From: JBCDGH01 sp038751365 | GTDB lineage: Bacteria > Patescibacteriota > JACMRA01 | Assembly (NCBI GenBank): GCA_038751365.1 | Contig: JBCDGH010000011.1 | Location: forward strand, 1 to 31,883 | Length of the DNA: 31,883 nt | Direction: 5' to 3' | Shown here: positions 15,663 through 22,837 of the stretch, one piece after another | Layout of the letters: each line of letters begins with the position of its first letter | Position numbering within the stretch: the first letter of the stretch is position 1 | Program-made: the position numbers and the translations under genes | Notes under the pieces: generated by a model | Database searches by the model: none | Seen by the model: the letters and a program-made list of their open reading frames with translations, nothing else | Told to the model about the DNA's origin: nothing

Positions 15663-16151
15663 ATGTTACTAATCTCGCTTGTTTACTTTTTCAGTGCATT
15701 ATTTTTTGCGTTCAGTAATCCTCGAATGGTTAAGGGCATGCCCTATGTGAGCCCTGAATGGATTAAAGTTTTGAAAAATGCCAGTGTTGCTGTCATAGTA
15801 TTAAGTTTTGTGGTTATAAACTTTAGCTTACTTAATATGTTAGTCTACGCCTTATTTAAGGATAGCACTACTATAACCTTACTTTTGAGAGCGGCTACAG
15901 TAAACTTAGCTTATCTGGTTGTAATTATATATCTGATAGCTATTAATCCTTTCTTAAATCCTAAAATTGATAATGTTAATCCTAAATTACAGAGAATTTT
16001 ACTTTCTCTCTCAGGTATGGTTTTCTTTATTGGATATGTTTTTGTAATAAGTCCAAATACAATATATTTAGAGAGAATAGGTTACGAGGCTCTTAGAAAA
16101 GAAACTGACCAGCTCACGGAACAATTCAAAAATGAGGTCAGACAGCGATAG
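15663..16151 (+). CDS. Four-helix membrane protein (cluster member 4)
   Basis: 162 residues from the ATG at 15663; a TTG two codons earlier is possible but less likely. Four hydrophobic helices (about 1-18, 38-65, 73-95, 110-130) with a charged C-terminal tail rich in Glu/Lys/Arg (about 140-162). No family recognised. The same strand and short gaps place it in the cluster behind the secreted Cys-rich protein. Confidence 0.65.
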   Translation: MLLISLVYFFSALFFAFSNPRMVKGMPYVSPEWIKVLKNASVAVIVLSFVVINFSLLNMLVYALFKDSTTITLLLRAATVNLAYLVVIIYLIAINPFLNPKIDNVNPKLQRILLSLSGMVFFIGYVFVISPNTIYLERIGYEALRKETDQLTEQFKNEVRQR

Positions 16152-16169
16152 ACTTAAACTAGGTAATTT

Positions 16170-16541
16170 ATGCTGAATAATCTCATAATTGCGATATGTT
16201 TTATATTTTTGGTTATAATATCAGTAATTTTTATTCGAAAACATAATTCGACTCAAAACGAAAATATAAAGCTTTTGTATGATATATTGTTAGCTTTGAT
16301 AGTTATAGGGTATGCAGTACTTTTTACTTTTGCTGCCGACAAAATTATTCCAGCCTGGATTTTAGACCCTATAACTGATAGTCCACAAACTTCTTTAATT
16401 GCTCTAATTATTTCGTTGTTCGGCTCAAAACCGCTAGCTAAAAGTCTTAGTATTGAAAATGTATACATTAAGGCCGCTATTAGTTTATTGATATACATAA
16501 CCTCAATTTTTCTATTAGTTTATATATTTTCACTAGTTTGA
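16170..16541 (+). CDS. Membrane protein (cluster member 5)
   Basis: 123 residues. The N-terminal helix-loop-helix (IFIRKHNSTQNENIKLLYD loop) resembles the two-helix proteins of members 2 and 3. It is followed by a polar stretch (about 65-75) and two further hydrophobic segments. It may be an extended relative of the small paralogues. Function unknown; gap to member 4 is 18 bases. Confidence 0.6.
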   Translation: MLNNLIIAICFIFLVIISVIFIRKHNSTQNENIKLLYDILLALIVIGYAVLFTFAADKIIPAWILDPITDSPQTSLIALIISLFGSKPLAKSLSIENVYIKAAISLLIYITSIFLLVYIFSLV

Positions 16542-16593
16542 AGAATCTTTTTCTAATTGTCAGTTTGTTCAAAATTTCGCTAAATCTTAATTT

Positions 16594-16845
16594 ATGCAAT
16601 CCGTAGATAAATCAACTAAACTTATTATTACAGTGATACTAACTATATCCGCTTTTCCTATAGGTCTGTGTTTGGGTCTATACTGGGGTCTAATATCTAA
16701 GAAGTGGTTTTTTGGACTACTGATTGTGATTATAGCTTCCTATGGCTTTCTATTATTATCCATTTTAGAAGACTTTGATAAAGGTGACAACAGAACCTAC
16801 AGTGAGATTATTATAGAAGAGCGCTCTAAAAATCAAGACCAGTAA
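16594..16845 (+). CDS. Small two-helix membrane protein with charged tail (cluster member 6)
   Basis: 83 residues: helices at about 8-31 and 37-57 separated by a short ISKKW turn, then an acidic/basic C-terminal tail (EDFDKGDNRTYSEIIIEERS). The Gly-rich first helix (GLCLGLYWGL) differs from members 2 and 3. It is the last gene of the cluster; beyond it are 540 bases without a gene. Function unknown. Confidence 0.6.
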   Translation: MQSVDKSTKLIITVILTISAFPIGLCLGLYWGLISKKWFFGLLIVIIASYGFLLLSILEDFDKGDNRTYSEIIIEERSKNQDQ

Positions 16846-16904
16846 GTAAATCCTAGATCGCAATCGATTGACTAAAATGTGTACTAATTCAGTCTTTAGA
16901 GCAA

Positions 16905-17026
16905 GAAAAATGACTACCGTTTAGAAGTCAGTAGTCATACGTGCTGCACATACAGCGGAGACAGTAGTGAGGTTAGCGCTTAACTTCACCATATAAAATT
17001 GAATTATACTAGTTTAGTTTAGTCAA
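16905..17026 (-). ncRNA. Candidate small RNA unit 1 (tandem array)
   Basis: Read on the minus strand: -35 TTGACT (17021-17026), possible -10 TTCAAT at 17-base spacing or a perfect TATAAT at 12, then about 60 bases containing the near-palindrome GTGAAGTTAAGCGCTAAC followed by CTCAC. It ends in hairpin ATGACTAC/GTAGTCAT followed by TTTTTC (16905-16938). There is no ORF of note. It is the first of three head-to-tail units. Confidence 0.5.
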
Positions 17027-17140
17027 AGAAAAGACGACTGGTATTGCAGTGCAGTCGTCAGCTAGGTTCAACATGAATAAATAAGCTAATGCCTATCTAT
17101 TCAGTAAATTAATTATTTTAATTTTATTTATTTTAGTCAA
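17027..17140 (-). ncRNA. Candidate small RNA unit 2 (tandem array)
   Basis: Minus strand: -35 TTGACT (17135-17140), 17-base spacer, -10 AATAAT (17112-17117, 5 of 6), body with two AGCT boxes around a CATGTTGAA loop, then terminator hairpin GACGACTG/CAGTCGTC (17033-17059) and TTTTCTTT. Its -35 box overlaps the T-run of unit 3, and its own T-run abuts the -35 of unit 1. No ORF. Confidence 0.55.
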
Positions 17141-17278
17141 AAAAAGACTTATACTTTGTAGATTTAGTATAAGTCTAGGTATACACCGTGATGACTTCCT
17201 TAGAAAGTCAAAGTTCAGCCAAAATGTTGTAAATCAGCTAAACTTAATAATTAACCTCAAATAGTTAAAATAAGTCAA
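17139..17278 (-). ncRNA. Candidate small RNA unit 3 (homologue of the 31.7-kb unit)
   Basis: Minus strand: -35 TTGACT (17273-17278), 17-base spacer, -10 GTTAAT (17250-17255). The body begins AAGTTTAGCTGATTT and has an ACATTTTGGCTGAAC box, then a small hairpin GACTT/AAGTC. It terminates with an 11-bp hairpin AGACTTATACT/AGTATAAGTCT and seven T (17139-17176). Sequence and structure match the unit at 31691-31829 across most of the length, with base changes that keep the small hairpin. Confidence 0.6.
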
Positions 17279-17388
17279 CAAAAAACTGCTTTATAAAGAC
17301 AATATGCAATAATTTTGCAAGAAATAATTGCTTGATCTCGAATATAAATTATGCTTAAATTTGATTTGCTGAGTAGTGCTGTTCAAAA

Positions 17389-17676
17389 ATGAACCATTTA
17401 CATGTGTCAAAAGAATTAAGACAACAATATTGGTTGGGGTGTCAGCGTGGCGTAACATTTCCAGATTCTGAAGAGTTAAATTACGATGTGCTATTACCAG
17501 TTACAGAATTCATTTTCAATTTGTTTAATCAAATGAAGCAAATAGAAACACATGAGGATGAGGGTAATATATTTGATCAGTATATTGCTTTAGGTGCTAG
17601 TGAAGAACAAGCAATTTTTTTTGCAAAAAACCATAAAGAGCTTATGGAGCACTTTAACTTGCTTATTGATAAGTAA
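17389..17676 (+). CDS. Small soluble protein of unknown function
   Basis: 95 residues, no signal or membrane segment. Mostly helical, with a Trp/Arg N-terminus (ELRQQYWLGCQRG) and an amphipathic centre (VLLPVTEFIFNLFNQMKQIE). It is flanked upstream by the small-RNA array and downstream by a strong Rho-independent terminator 32 bases after the stop, so it is a single-gene transcript. I do not recognise it. Confidence 0.6.
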   Translation: MNHLHVSKELRQQYWLGCQRGVTFPDSEELNYDVLLPVTEFIFNLFNQMKQIETHEDEGNIFDQYIALGASEEQAIFFAKNHKELMEHFNLLIDK

Positions 17677-17708
17677 CTATATAAAGGGTGCACTACTTAG
17701 TTTTATGC

Positions 17709-17743
17709 AAAGACAGTTATTCATTACAGTGACTGTCTTTTTT
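17709..17743 (+). terminator. Rho-independent terminator
   Basis: AAAGACAGT (17709-17717) pairs with ACTGTCTTT (17732-17740) followed by more T. Terminates the 95-residue protein gene. Confidence 0.85.
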
Positions 17744-17760
17744 CATAGACAAATACTATT

Positions 17761-17790
17761 TTGTATCTCGGTATTTAAAAAATATATAAT
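17761..17790 (+). promoter_or_regulatory. Promoter for the GT4 glycosyltransferase
   Basis: Perfect -10 TATAAT (17785-17790); a weak -35 TTGTAT (17761-17766) at 18-base spacing. The predicted start near 17797 leaves about 9 bases before the GTG, so the leader is very short. Confidence 0.55.
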
Positions 17791-17805
17791 TAATAAAGTA
17801 GCACT

Positions 17806-19002
17806 GTGAAAATTGCTGTAGATCTAAGATTACTGAATTATCAGTATATTACTGGTATAGGAGCTTATACAATACGCCTCTTAGAGCAGCTGTGGCTCAT
17901 TAAACAGCAAAAGGAGTATGATCGCGTACAGATTTATGCCATAGGTTTGAAAGAGGACAGGTTGAGAAAATTACAGAGAAGGTTTGCTTTTCTTCAAGAA
18001 TTGTTTACGCAGAGCATAGATCTGCCTTCTTATCTGGGTAAGATGAGTATCAAAAACTATAAACTATTGCAGGTGCAGATTATTTTCCAAGCTGTTTTTT
18101 TTGAAAAAGTGTTTGATTCACGACTTATTAAATTTGATTATATAATATTGCCACAGCCAAGATTGCTTCCGGCGCACCCTGAGACTAAAATAATTACAAT
18201 ATTTCATGATCTTTATGCTCTTATAGAAAGGGCAAATTTTCACTTCATTCAAAAAATGCTAGATAACCCTAGAATCTATAAAATTCTTGCCAGAGTCAGT
18301 AGTCAGATTTGGGGAGTCTCTCTGACGACATGCTATGATATTGAATCTTATTTAAAAGCTGATAAGACTAAAATCAAACTGGCTTACTCTAGCTTACCAA
18401 AATTGAAGGACCTAGAAAAACAGTTTTCTAGCTTAGATTCTGAAGAAATTAAATTGCCAAATAATTATATTTTGGCTATATCTGGTATCGAACCAAGAAA
18501 AAATTGGTACAACTTACTTCTTGCCCACAAATTACTGCAAATGCAATATTCCGAGTATGATTCTGAATTAGTTTTTTTAGGGAAATTAATAAATGAAGAC
18601 TATTATAACCAGCTTATTGCGTTAATTAAAAAGCTGAATATCAAAAATGTTACTTGGATGCTCAATGTTAGTGAAAACAACAAAGAAAAACTATTAAGTG
18701 AATCTAAATTTGTAGTATACCCCTCTTTCTACGAGGGTTTTGGTTTTCCTATTTTAGAAGCATTTTCTTTTGGAAAGCCTGTGATCACTAGTAAGATATC
18801 AAGCATGCCTGAAGTTGCTAAAGATAGCGCACTGTATATTAATCCTCTAAACTTTAAAGATATTGCTGCGGCTATTTATGTACTTCTTAATGACGAAAAA
18901 ATCTATCAGCTACTCAAATCTAAGACTAAAGCAAATCTCGAAGCTTTTAGCTGGAGTGAACTTAACACTAGATTAAAATCTTTACTGTCTTACAAAGTAT
19001 AG
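17806..19002 (+). CDS. GT4-family (glycosyl transferases group 1) glycosyltransferase
   Basis: GT-B fold retaining glycosyltransferase, probably building surface glycan or glycolipid from a nucleotide sugar. The GTG start gives MKIAVDLRLL followed by the Gly-rich GIGAYTIRLLEQL. The C-terminal domain begins at about residue 220 with ILAISGIEPRKNWYNLL and carries the donor-site signature PSFYEGFGFPILEAFSFGKP (the E-x7-E pattern) at about 305-324, then SSMPEVAKDSALYINP. The 398-residue length is normal. Donor and acceptor are unknown. It lies upstream of mraY, suggesting envelope assembly. Confidence 0.88.
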   Translation: MKIAVDLRLLNYQYITGIGAYTIRLLEQLWLIKQQKEYDRVQIYAIGLKEDRLRKLQRRFAFLQELFTQSIDLPSYLGKMSIKNYKLLQVQIIFQAVFFEKVFDSRLIKFDYIILPQPRLLPAHPETKIITIFHDLYALIERANFHFIQKMLDNPRIYKILARVSSQIWGVSLTTCYDIESYLKADKTKIKLAYSSLPKLKDLEKQFSSLDSEEIKLPNNYILAISGIEPRKNWYNLLLAHKLLQMQYSEYDSELVFLGKLINEDYYNQLIALIKKLNIKNVTWMLNVSENNKEKLLSESKFVVYPSFYEGFGFPILEAFSFGKPVITSKISSMPEVAKDSALYINPLNFKDIAAAIYVLLNDEKIYQLLKSKTKANLEAFSWSELNTRLKSLLSYKV

Positions 19003-19012
19003 TCTGTTATGA

Positions 19013-19041
19013 TTGACAAAAAAATCGGCTAATTGTATTTT
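19013..19041 (+). promoter_or_regulatory. Promoter giving a leaderless start for the 45-residue ORF
   Basis: Perfect -35 TTGACA (19013-19018), 17-base spacer, -10 TATTTT (19036-19041). The predicted start falls at about 19048-19049, exactly on the ATG of the small ORF, so the message is probably leaderless. Confidence 0.65.
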
Positions 19042-19048
19042 TGAGTAG

Positions 19049-19186
19049 ATGTCAGAGTCGGGTCTGAAAACTATTTTACAAAAACATTTATTCAGTGTAG
19101 CCTTAATCACCTTATCATTCTTTGCTCTAGTGTTTCTGGTAATAGTCAGTCTGTCAGTGCTTATAAACTATCTACAAAGAATATAG
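19049..19186 (+). CDS. 45-residue single-pass membrane peptide
   Basis: Starts MSESGLKTILQKHLF, then one hydrophobic helix (about 14-39) and ends NYLQRI before TAG. The N-terminus is polar and weakly basic. The ORF sits between the GT4 gene and mraY, 20 bases before the mraY ATG, directly behind a strong promoter. It may be a small membrane subunit co-expressed with mraY, or the promoter may serve mraY with this ORF as a leader cistron. No family recognised. Confidence 0.55.
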   Translation: MSESGLKTILQKHLFSVALITLSFFALVFLVIVSLSVLINYLQRI

Positions 19187-19206
19187 TAAGTAACTGATTT
19201 TGTGCT

Positions 19207-20307
19207 ATGTCCTTATACCTAGAAGCTGCTAAAATATTGACTTATACTGCTTTGTCTTACCTATTGGCTATGTGGTGGGCTCCCAGTCTTATCAAATTGT
19301 TAGTTTGGTTAAAGTTTTGGAAGAAAAAAAGTAGAAATGTTACCACTACTGGAGAAAAGCTAGAAGTAACCAAAAAATTTTACCAAGAGCAAGAAGAAAA
19401 AACCAAAACCCCAAGGGCAGGGGGTCTAATTATTTGGATTACTACTTTAGTCTTTGCTACTAGCTTTTGGATAGTTTTGAAAATGGAGCCAGACAATAAG
19501 TTGATCCAATTTCTTAATTTTGTTTCTCGCAGAGAGACTTTTATACCTATTGGAACGTTATTTTTTGGCTCAGTATTAGGCTTTATAGACGATGCTTTGG
19601 CTACTCTTGATACAGGAGGTAACTACAAAGCTGGCGGGTTGAAGCTTAGTCACAGATTGAGTTTGGTGACAATTATTAGTGTAGCTATAGGTTTGTGGTT
19701 TTACTACAAATTGAACATGGTAGATATAACTTTAATCCCTAATCTTTTGAGTTTGAAACAGCTACATATTGATAGTATTTTTCTCACTTCTTGGATTATT
19801 ATTCCTGCAACTATAACTGTGTTGTTAGGTTTGTGGAGCAGCTCGATAATTGATGGTTTTGATGGTTTAGCTGCGGGTACATTTATTCCAATTTATTTGT
19901 GTTATGCTGCCTTAGCTTTTTCAAGAGGGTTTTACAATATATCGACTTTGTTGATGGTCATGGTAGGCACTATGACTGCCTATTTATGGTATAATATTCC
20001 ACCTGCAAAATTTACTATGGGTGAGACGGGAGCTATAGGAGTATTGTTGACTTTGGGCGTGGTGTCCTTTTTGATTGACGCTGTATATATTTTGCCTATT
20101 GCTGGGTTTATGTTAGTTTTGACCTCAGCTTCAGCTGTTATTCAGATACTATCTAAAAAGATATTTAAAAGGAAGATTTTACTTGCAGCTCCTCTACATC
20201 ATCACTTAGAAGCTATTGGCTGGCAACGTAATCAAATCACCATGAGGTATTGGCTCATTTCTATAATGTGTTCAGTCCTTGGTTTAGCTATTGGTTTGCT
20301 TGTATAA
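19207..20307 (+). CDS. mraY: Phospho-N-acetylmuramoyl-pentapeptide-transferase (MraY)
   Basis: Transfers phospho-MurNAc-pentapeptide to undecaprenyl phosphate, making lipid I in the inner membrane. About ten hydrophobic helices. Motifs: TPRAGGL (68-74), GFIDD with D128-D129, a Lys/Gly loop YKAGGLKLSHR, IIDGFDGLAAG with D216 and D219, MGETGA (271-276) and APLHHHLE (328-335). In MraY the MGE position is nearly always MGD, the Asp being one of the catalytic/Mg2+ residues; here it is Glu273 (codon GAG). The 366-residue length is normal. It is separated from other mur genes, with glycosyltransferase and a small membrane ORF upstream. Confidence 0.93.
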   Translation: MSLYLEAAKILTYTALSYLLAMWWAPSLIKLLVWLKFWKKKSRNVTTTGEKLEVTKKFYQEQEEKTKTPRAGGLIIWITTLVFATSFWIVLKMEPDNKLIQFLNFVSRRETFIPIGTLFFGSVLGFIDDALATLDTGGNYKAGGLKLSHRLSLVTIISVAIGLWFYYKLNMVDITLIPNLLSLKQLHIDSIFLTSWIIIPATITVLLGLWSSSIIDGFDGLAAGTFIPIYLCYAALAFSRGFYNISTLLMVMVGTMTAYLWYNIPPAKFTMGETGAIGVLLTLGVVSFLIDAVYILPIAGFMLVLTSASAVIQILSKKIFKRKILLAAPLHHHLEAIGWQRNQITMRYWLISIMCSVLGLAIGLLV

Positions 20308-20378
20308 TATACCCTGTCAATCTTAACTTGCATAAACAATTAGCAATGTAATCTATTTAGACATAAAAAATAGTATCT

Positions 20379-20795
20379 TTAGATTTTCTCCACTCTTGCT
20401 ATATCCTCAATCTTATCAAAATCAGTGTCAAAAGAGTATACACCTGTATTATTTGACTGAATAGAAGTCACAGCTAATATACAGTCAGTAATGTCAATGT
20501 TTTTCGATTCATAGTAGTCAAGCGCCTGTAAGTAAAATTTTTTGTTAGCCATTTTAATATTATCAAGAATTAATATAGATAAAATAAGTTTCTTAACTTG
20601 ATTCCTAGGTAGTGAATACAGTTTTTTTGAACTTAGAATATGAATGATTTCAATAAAAACTGCTTCAGTAATAATTAACTCAACTTTTTTTGCTTCTACT
20701 TTTTTTAGAGTATTAAGTACAGACTTTGCTTTTCTCTTATCATCTGCGGTGAAAAATCTAATAAATATATTAGTATCAGCTAAAAATGTCTTCAT
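20379..20795 (-). CDS. vapC: PIN-domain toxin, VapC-like
   Basis: A PIN-domain endoribonuclease. Acidic active-site residues are visible: D7 in LADTNIFIRFF, a Glu in TEAVFIEIIHIL near 48, the IDITDCILAVTS Asp pair near 100, and SFDTDFDKI near 120. The length of 138 fits VapC. It starts with ATG overlapping the antitoxin TGA (ATGA), so translation is coupled. Convergent with mraY. Confidence 0.88.
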   Translation of the reverse strand: MKTFLADTNIFIRFFTADDKRKAKSVLNTLKKVEAKKVELIITEAVFIEIIHILSSKKLYSLPRNQVKKLILSILILDNIKMANKKFYLQALDYYESKNIDITDCILAVTSIQSNNTGVYSFDTDFDKIEDIARVEKI

Positions 20796-21064
20796 TTTAT
20801 CAATTTATCAGAATTCTTAAAATTATCAGCCACATCATCAGAAATAACTTGTCTCATTTCTTTATTAGTCATACCTCCTATATGCTTTGGAGTGTCTACT
20901 GACCCTAAAGCTTCTTCAAAATTCATTTCAACTGGCTTTATAAATACTTCACCATTTCGAATTTCAAAGACCACATAATCTGATGCTAGGTAATTACGAA
21001 TCTCCACAGGGATAGTGATTTGTCCTTTGCTAGTAAACTTACGAGTAATAGTGTGCGAAGGCAT
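20792..21064 (-). CDS. vapB: AbrB-type antitoxin (VapB-like)
   Basis: Residues 6-48 form a swapped-hairpin SpoVT/AbrB DNA-binding domain (RKFTSKGQITIPVEIRNYL, then VVFEIRNGEVFIKPV). The C-terminal ~40 residues (EEALGSVDTPKH and onward) should be the toxin-neutralising arm. The 90-residue length and 4-base overlap with the PIN toxin make a type II pair. A promoter lies directly upstream, overlapped by an imperfect CTAT...ATAG palindrome (21077-21094) that may be the operator. Confidence 0.88.
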   Translation of the reverse strand: MPSHTITRKFTSKGQITIPVEIRNYLASDYVVFEIRNGEVFIKPVEMNFEEALGSVDTPKHIGGMTNKEMRQVISDDVADNFKNSDKLIK

Positions 21065-21085
21065 ATTGATTACAACTATGTGTAA

Positions 21086-21114
21086 GTGTATAGATCATTA
21101 TTCTTACTGTCAAT
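21086..21114 (-). promoter_or_regulatory. vapBC promoter
   Basis: Minus strand: TTGACA (21109-21114), 17-base spacer, TACACT (21086-21091). The start near 21079 gives a ~15-base leader. The imperfect palindrome at 21077-21094 overlaps the -10. Confidence 0.65.
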
Positions 21115-21267
21115 ATATTTCTTACTAAAGAGATAGAGTTCAAAATATATTATAATACTTACTTCTTGTTAAATAATAAATACTCTATAAATTTACAAAA
21201 TTTTAAGAGATTAAATCTGGATTATAAAAGAGCTTGTGGGGTTATTTAACAGAGAAGAAAAAATTAC

Positions 21268-21659
21268 TTGACATATCTTGATTTATTTTTTAGAATCAGA
21301 ACAGTCAATTAAGACTGTTTTACAGCTACCTTCCCAATGTCAGGAAAAAGCATAAACTACTATATAGTTAGTTGATAATTTTTTAATTTGGTAGCTTTTG
21401 CTTCTGCCTGTGCCGTAGTTAGATGTGGTGTTAGCTAAGCATTCATCTTACAACAAACAACAAAAATATAATAGATAAACAAAAAATATTTTACTTTTAA
21501 AATCAAACAAAAAGTTCACAAAAATAAAAACAGTTGGGTCTGGGTAGAAATATTTTGCCGAAGCTCTGTCTAATTAGTTTAAACATAGCCCGTATTTAAA
21601 GGGTAACTGCCTACAATTTCATAATTTTTAGAGGCTTAGTTGCCCTTATTTTTATTTTG
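21268..21659 (+). ncRNA. Candidate ~350-nt structured RNA of unknown class
   Basis: The 21065-21732 gap has no convincing ORF but has a strong promoter, TTGACA (21268-21273), 17 bases, TAGAAT (21291-21296), and a good terminator-like hairpin, AAGGG-TAACTGCC pairing with GGCTTAGTTG-CCCTT (21599-21647) then ATTTTTATTTT. The transcript would run from about 21303 to 21655. Internal pairings include ACAGTC/GACTGT (21300-21317) and AGCTACC/GGTAGCT (21324-21396). I checked for tmRNA (no tRNA-like 3' end, no TTCGA loop) and SRP RNA (no conserved loop) and saw neither; 6S RNA is not evident. The A-rich 3' half (21440-21540) is probably unpaired. Confidence 0.5.
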
Positions 21660-21667
21660 TGTTAAAT

Positions 21668-21696
21668 TTGACATATGAGGATAAGTGAGGTTAAAT
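21668..21696 (+). promoter_or_regulatory. Promoter for the YtxH-like gene
   Basis: TTGACA (21668-21673), 17-base spacer, TTAAAT (21691-21696). The start near 21703 excludes the GTG at 21685 as the translation start. Confidence 0.55.
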
Positions 21697-21732
21697 ACAC
21701 ATTATAGTAATACAAATATACTAAATAAAATT

Positions 21733-22188
21733 ATGTTTTATATGTTGAATTTATTTCAAAGGAAACAAAAAAGAGCTCAGGCGAAAAAGATTTTTATTTT
21801 CTCAGTACTCAGTGGTTTTATATCAGCTGTGGCAGCAATATTTTTAACTCCAAAATCAGGTAAGCAGATGCGTGAGATGGCTACTGATTCTGCTAAAGAT
21901 GCCAAAACAAAGATTGGAGAAGTTGGGAAAGAAGTAGGCACTAAAGTAAAAGACTGGAGTAAAGAAGCTGCTGTGAAAGCAGAAAGTCTAAAATCTAAAG
22001 CTTTAAAAGTCAGTCAAGACACCCTGAAAGCTTTTAACAATGATTTAGACGAGGCTGATAATGGAGTGAAGAAAACTGTAGACAAAGTCAAATCTAAGAC
22101 TACTCTAGGATCTAAATCTACTAGGAAGACTTCCAAAAAAAATCAAGAAGAAGTAGAAGATCAGAGGTCTGATTCTTTGGACTTATAG
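21733..22188 (+). CDS. YtxH-like membrane-anchored helical protein
   Basis: From ATG 21733 (ATG 21742 also possible). A basic N-terminus, one transmembrane helix (about 20-38) with the YtxH-like signature GFISAVAAIFLTPKSGKQMR, then a Lys/Ala/Asp-rich amphipathic helix (about 45-115) and a polar Lys/Ser/Glu tail. Family members are envelope-associated stress proteins without an assigned reaction. The upstream GTG frame start (21685) lies within the promoter and was rejected. Confidence 0.75.
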   Translation: MFYMLNLFQRKQKRAQAKKIFIFSVLSGFISAVAAIFLTPKSGKQMREMATDSAKDAKTKIGEVGKEVGTKVKDWSKEAAVKAESLKSKALKVSQDTLKAFNNDLDEADNGVKKTVDKVKSKTTLGSKSTRKTSKKNQEEVEDQRSDSLDL

Positions 22189-22255
22189 TTTTGTACTCTT
22201 ATCTATTATAGATGTTTCTATTGCAGATCCAAGAAGGTATGATTGTTGTTACTTT

Positions 22256-22810
22256 ATGATCTATTTTATAGGAGGTGTCGGTAGAAGTGGTAAGTCTACT
22301 TTAAGATCTAGACTTTGCAAGGATTATGGCATCAGTGGTATAACTACTGATCTACTTACTCAGGTGTTTAGCGTTGCTGACCCGAGCTTTGGTTTAAATT
22401 TTGAGTCTCCTTGGGACGTAGGGTATAAGAAAATGCAAAATGTACTGAAAGCACTAGCTACCTACCATCCTAGTACGCATAATTTTGTTGTTGAAGGTTG
22501 GCATATTACTCCATTAAATATTTCTGAGTACAGAGAATGGAGTTCTAATAATTTAAAGATGATTGTGCTTGGCTATGCATCTGCGACTACCACTGAGAAA
22601 ATTAAGCAAATTAAAGAAAATCCAAATTACAATGAGTATACAGGTGAATTTAGTGAGCATGAGCTGCTAAAATATGTTACTAATCTAATAGAGACTAGTA
22701 AACGTCACAAAAAAGAGTGTTTAGCCAACAATGTTAGGTATATCGATACTTCAGTTGATTTTAGTTTAGCCTTAGAAGAAGCGACAAAATACCTCATGCA
22801 AGATTCTTGA
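22256..22810 (+). CDS. P-loop kinase-like protein
   Basis: Walker A GGVGRSGKST at residues 6-15, then a VVEGWH strand (about 78-83) in the Walker-B-like position and an IVLGYA strand. The 184-residue length fits small-molecule kinases (AAA_33/zeta-like, 2-phosphoglycerate kinase-like). The substrate is unknown. The zeta-toxin label is possible but there is no antitoxin neighbour. Its TGA lies within the -35 region of the RNase P RNA promoter. Confidence 0.7.
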   Translation: MIYFIGGVGRSGKSTLRSRLCKDYGISGITTDLLTQVFSVADPSFGLNFESPWDVGYKKMQNVLKALATYHPSTHNFVVEGWHITPLNISEYREWSSNNLKMIVLGYASATTTEKIKQIKENPNYNEYTGEFSEHELLKYVTNLIETSKRHKKECLANNVRYIDTSVDFSLALEEATKYLMQDS

Positions 22811-22835
22811 CTTGCTTAGTAATTCTTGATAATCT
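22807..22835 (+). promoter_or_regulatory. RNase P RNA promoter
   Basis: TTGACT (22807-22812) overlaps the stop codon of the kinase-like gene; GATAAT (22828-22833) or TAATCT (22830-22835) serves as -10. The predicted start is near 22840, matching the 5' end of the RNA. Confidence 0.55.
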
Positions 22836-22837
22836 TA

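Noticed and set aside
16846..17388. CRISPR array, because of repeated hairpins
   Set aside because: The repeats are not identical or evenly spaced, and each unit has promoter and terminator features; no cas genes nearby.
21268..21659. tmRNA or SRP RNA
   Set aside because: No tRNA-like acceptor/T-arm, no plausible tag ORF with Ala-Ala stop, and no SRP loop motif could be seen.
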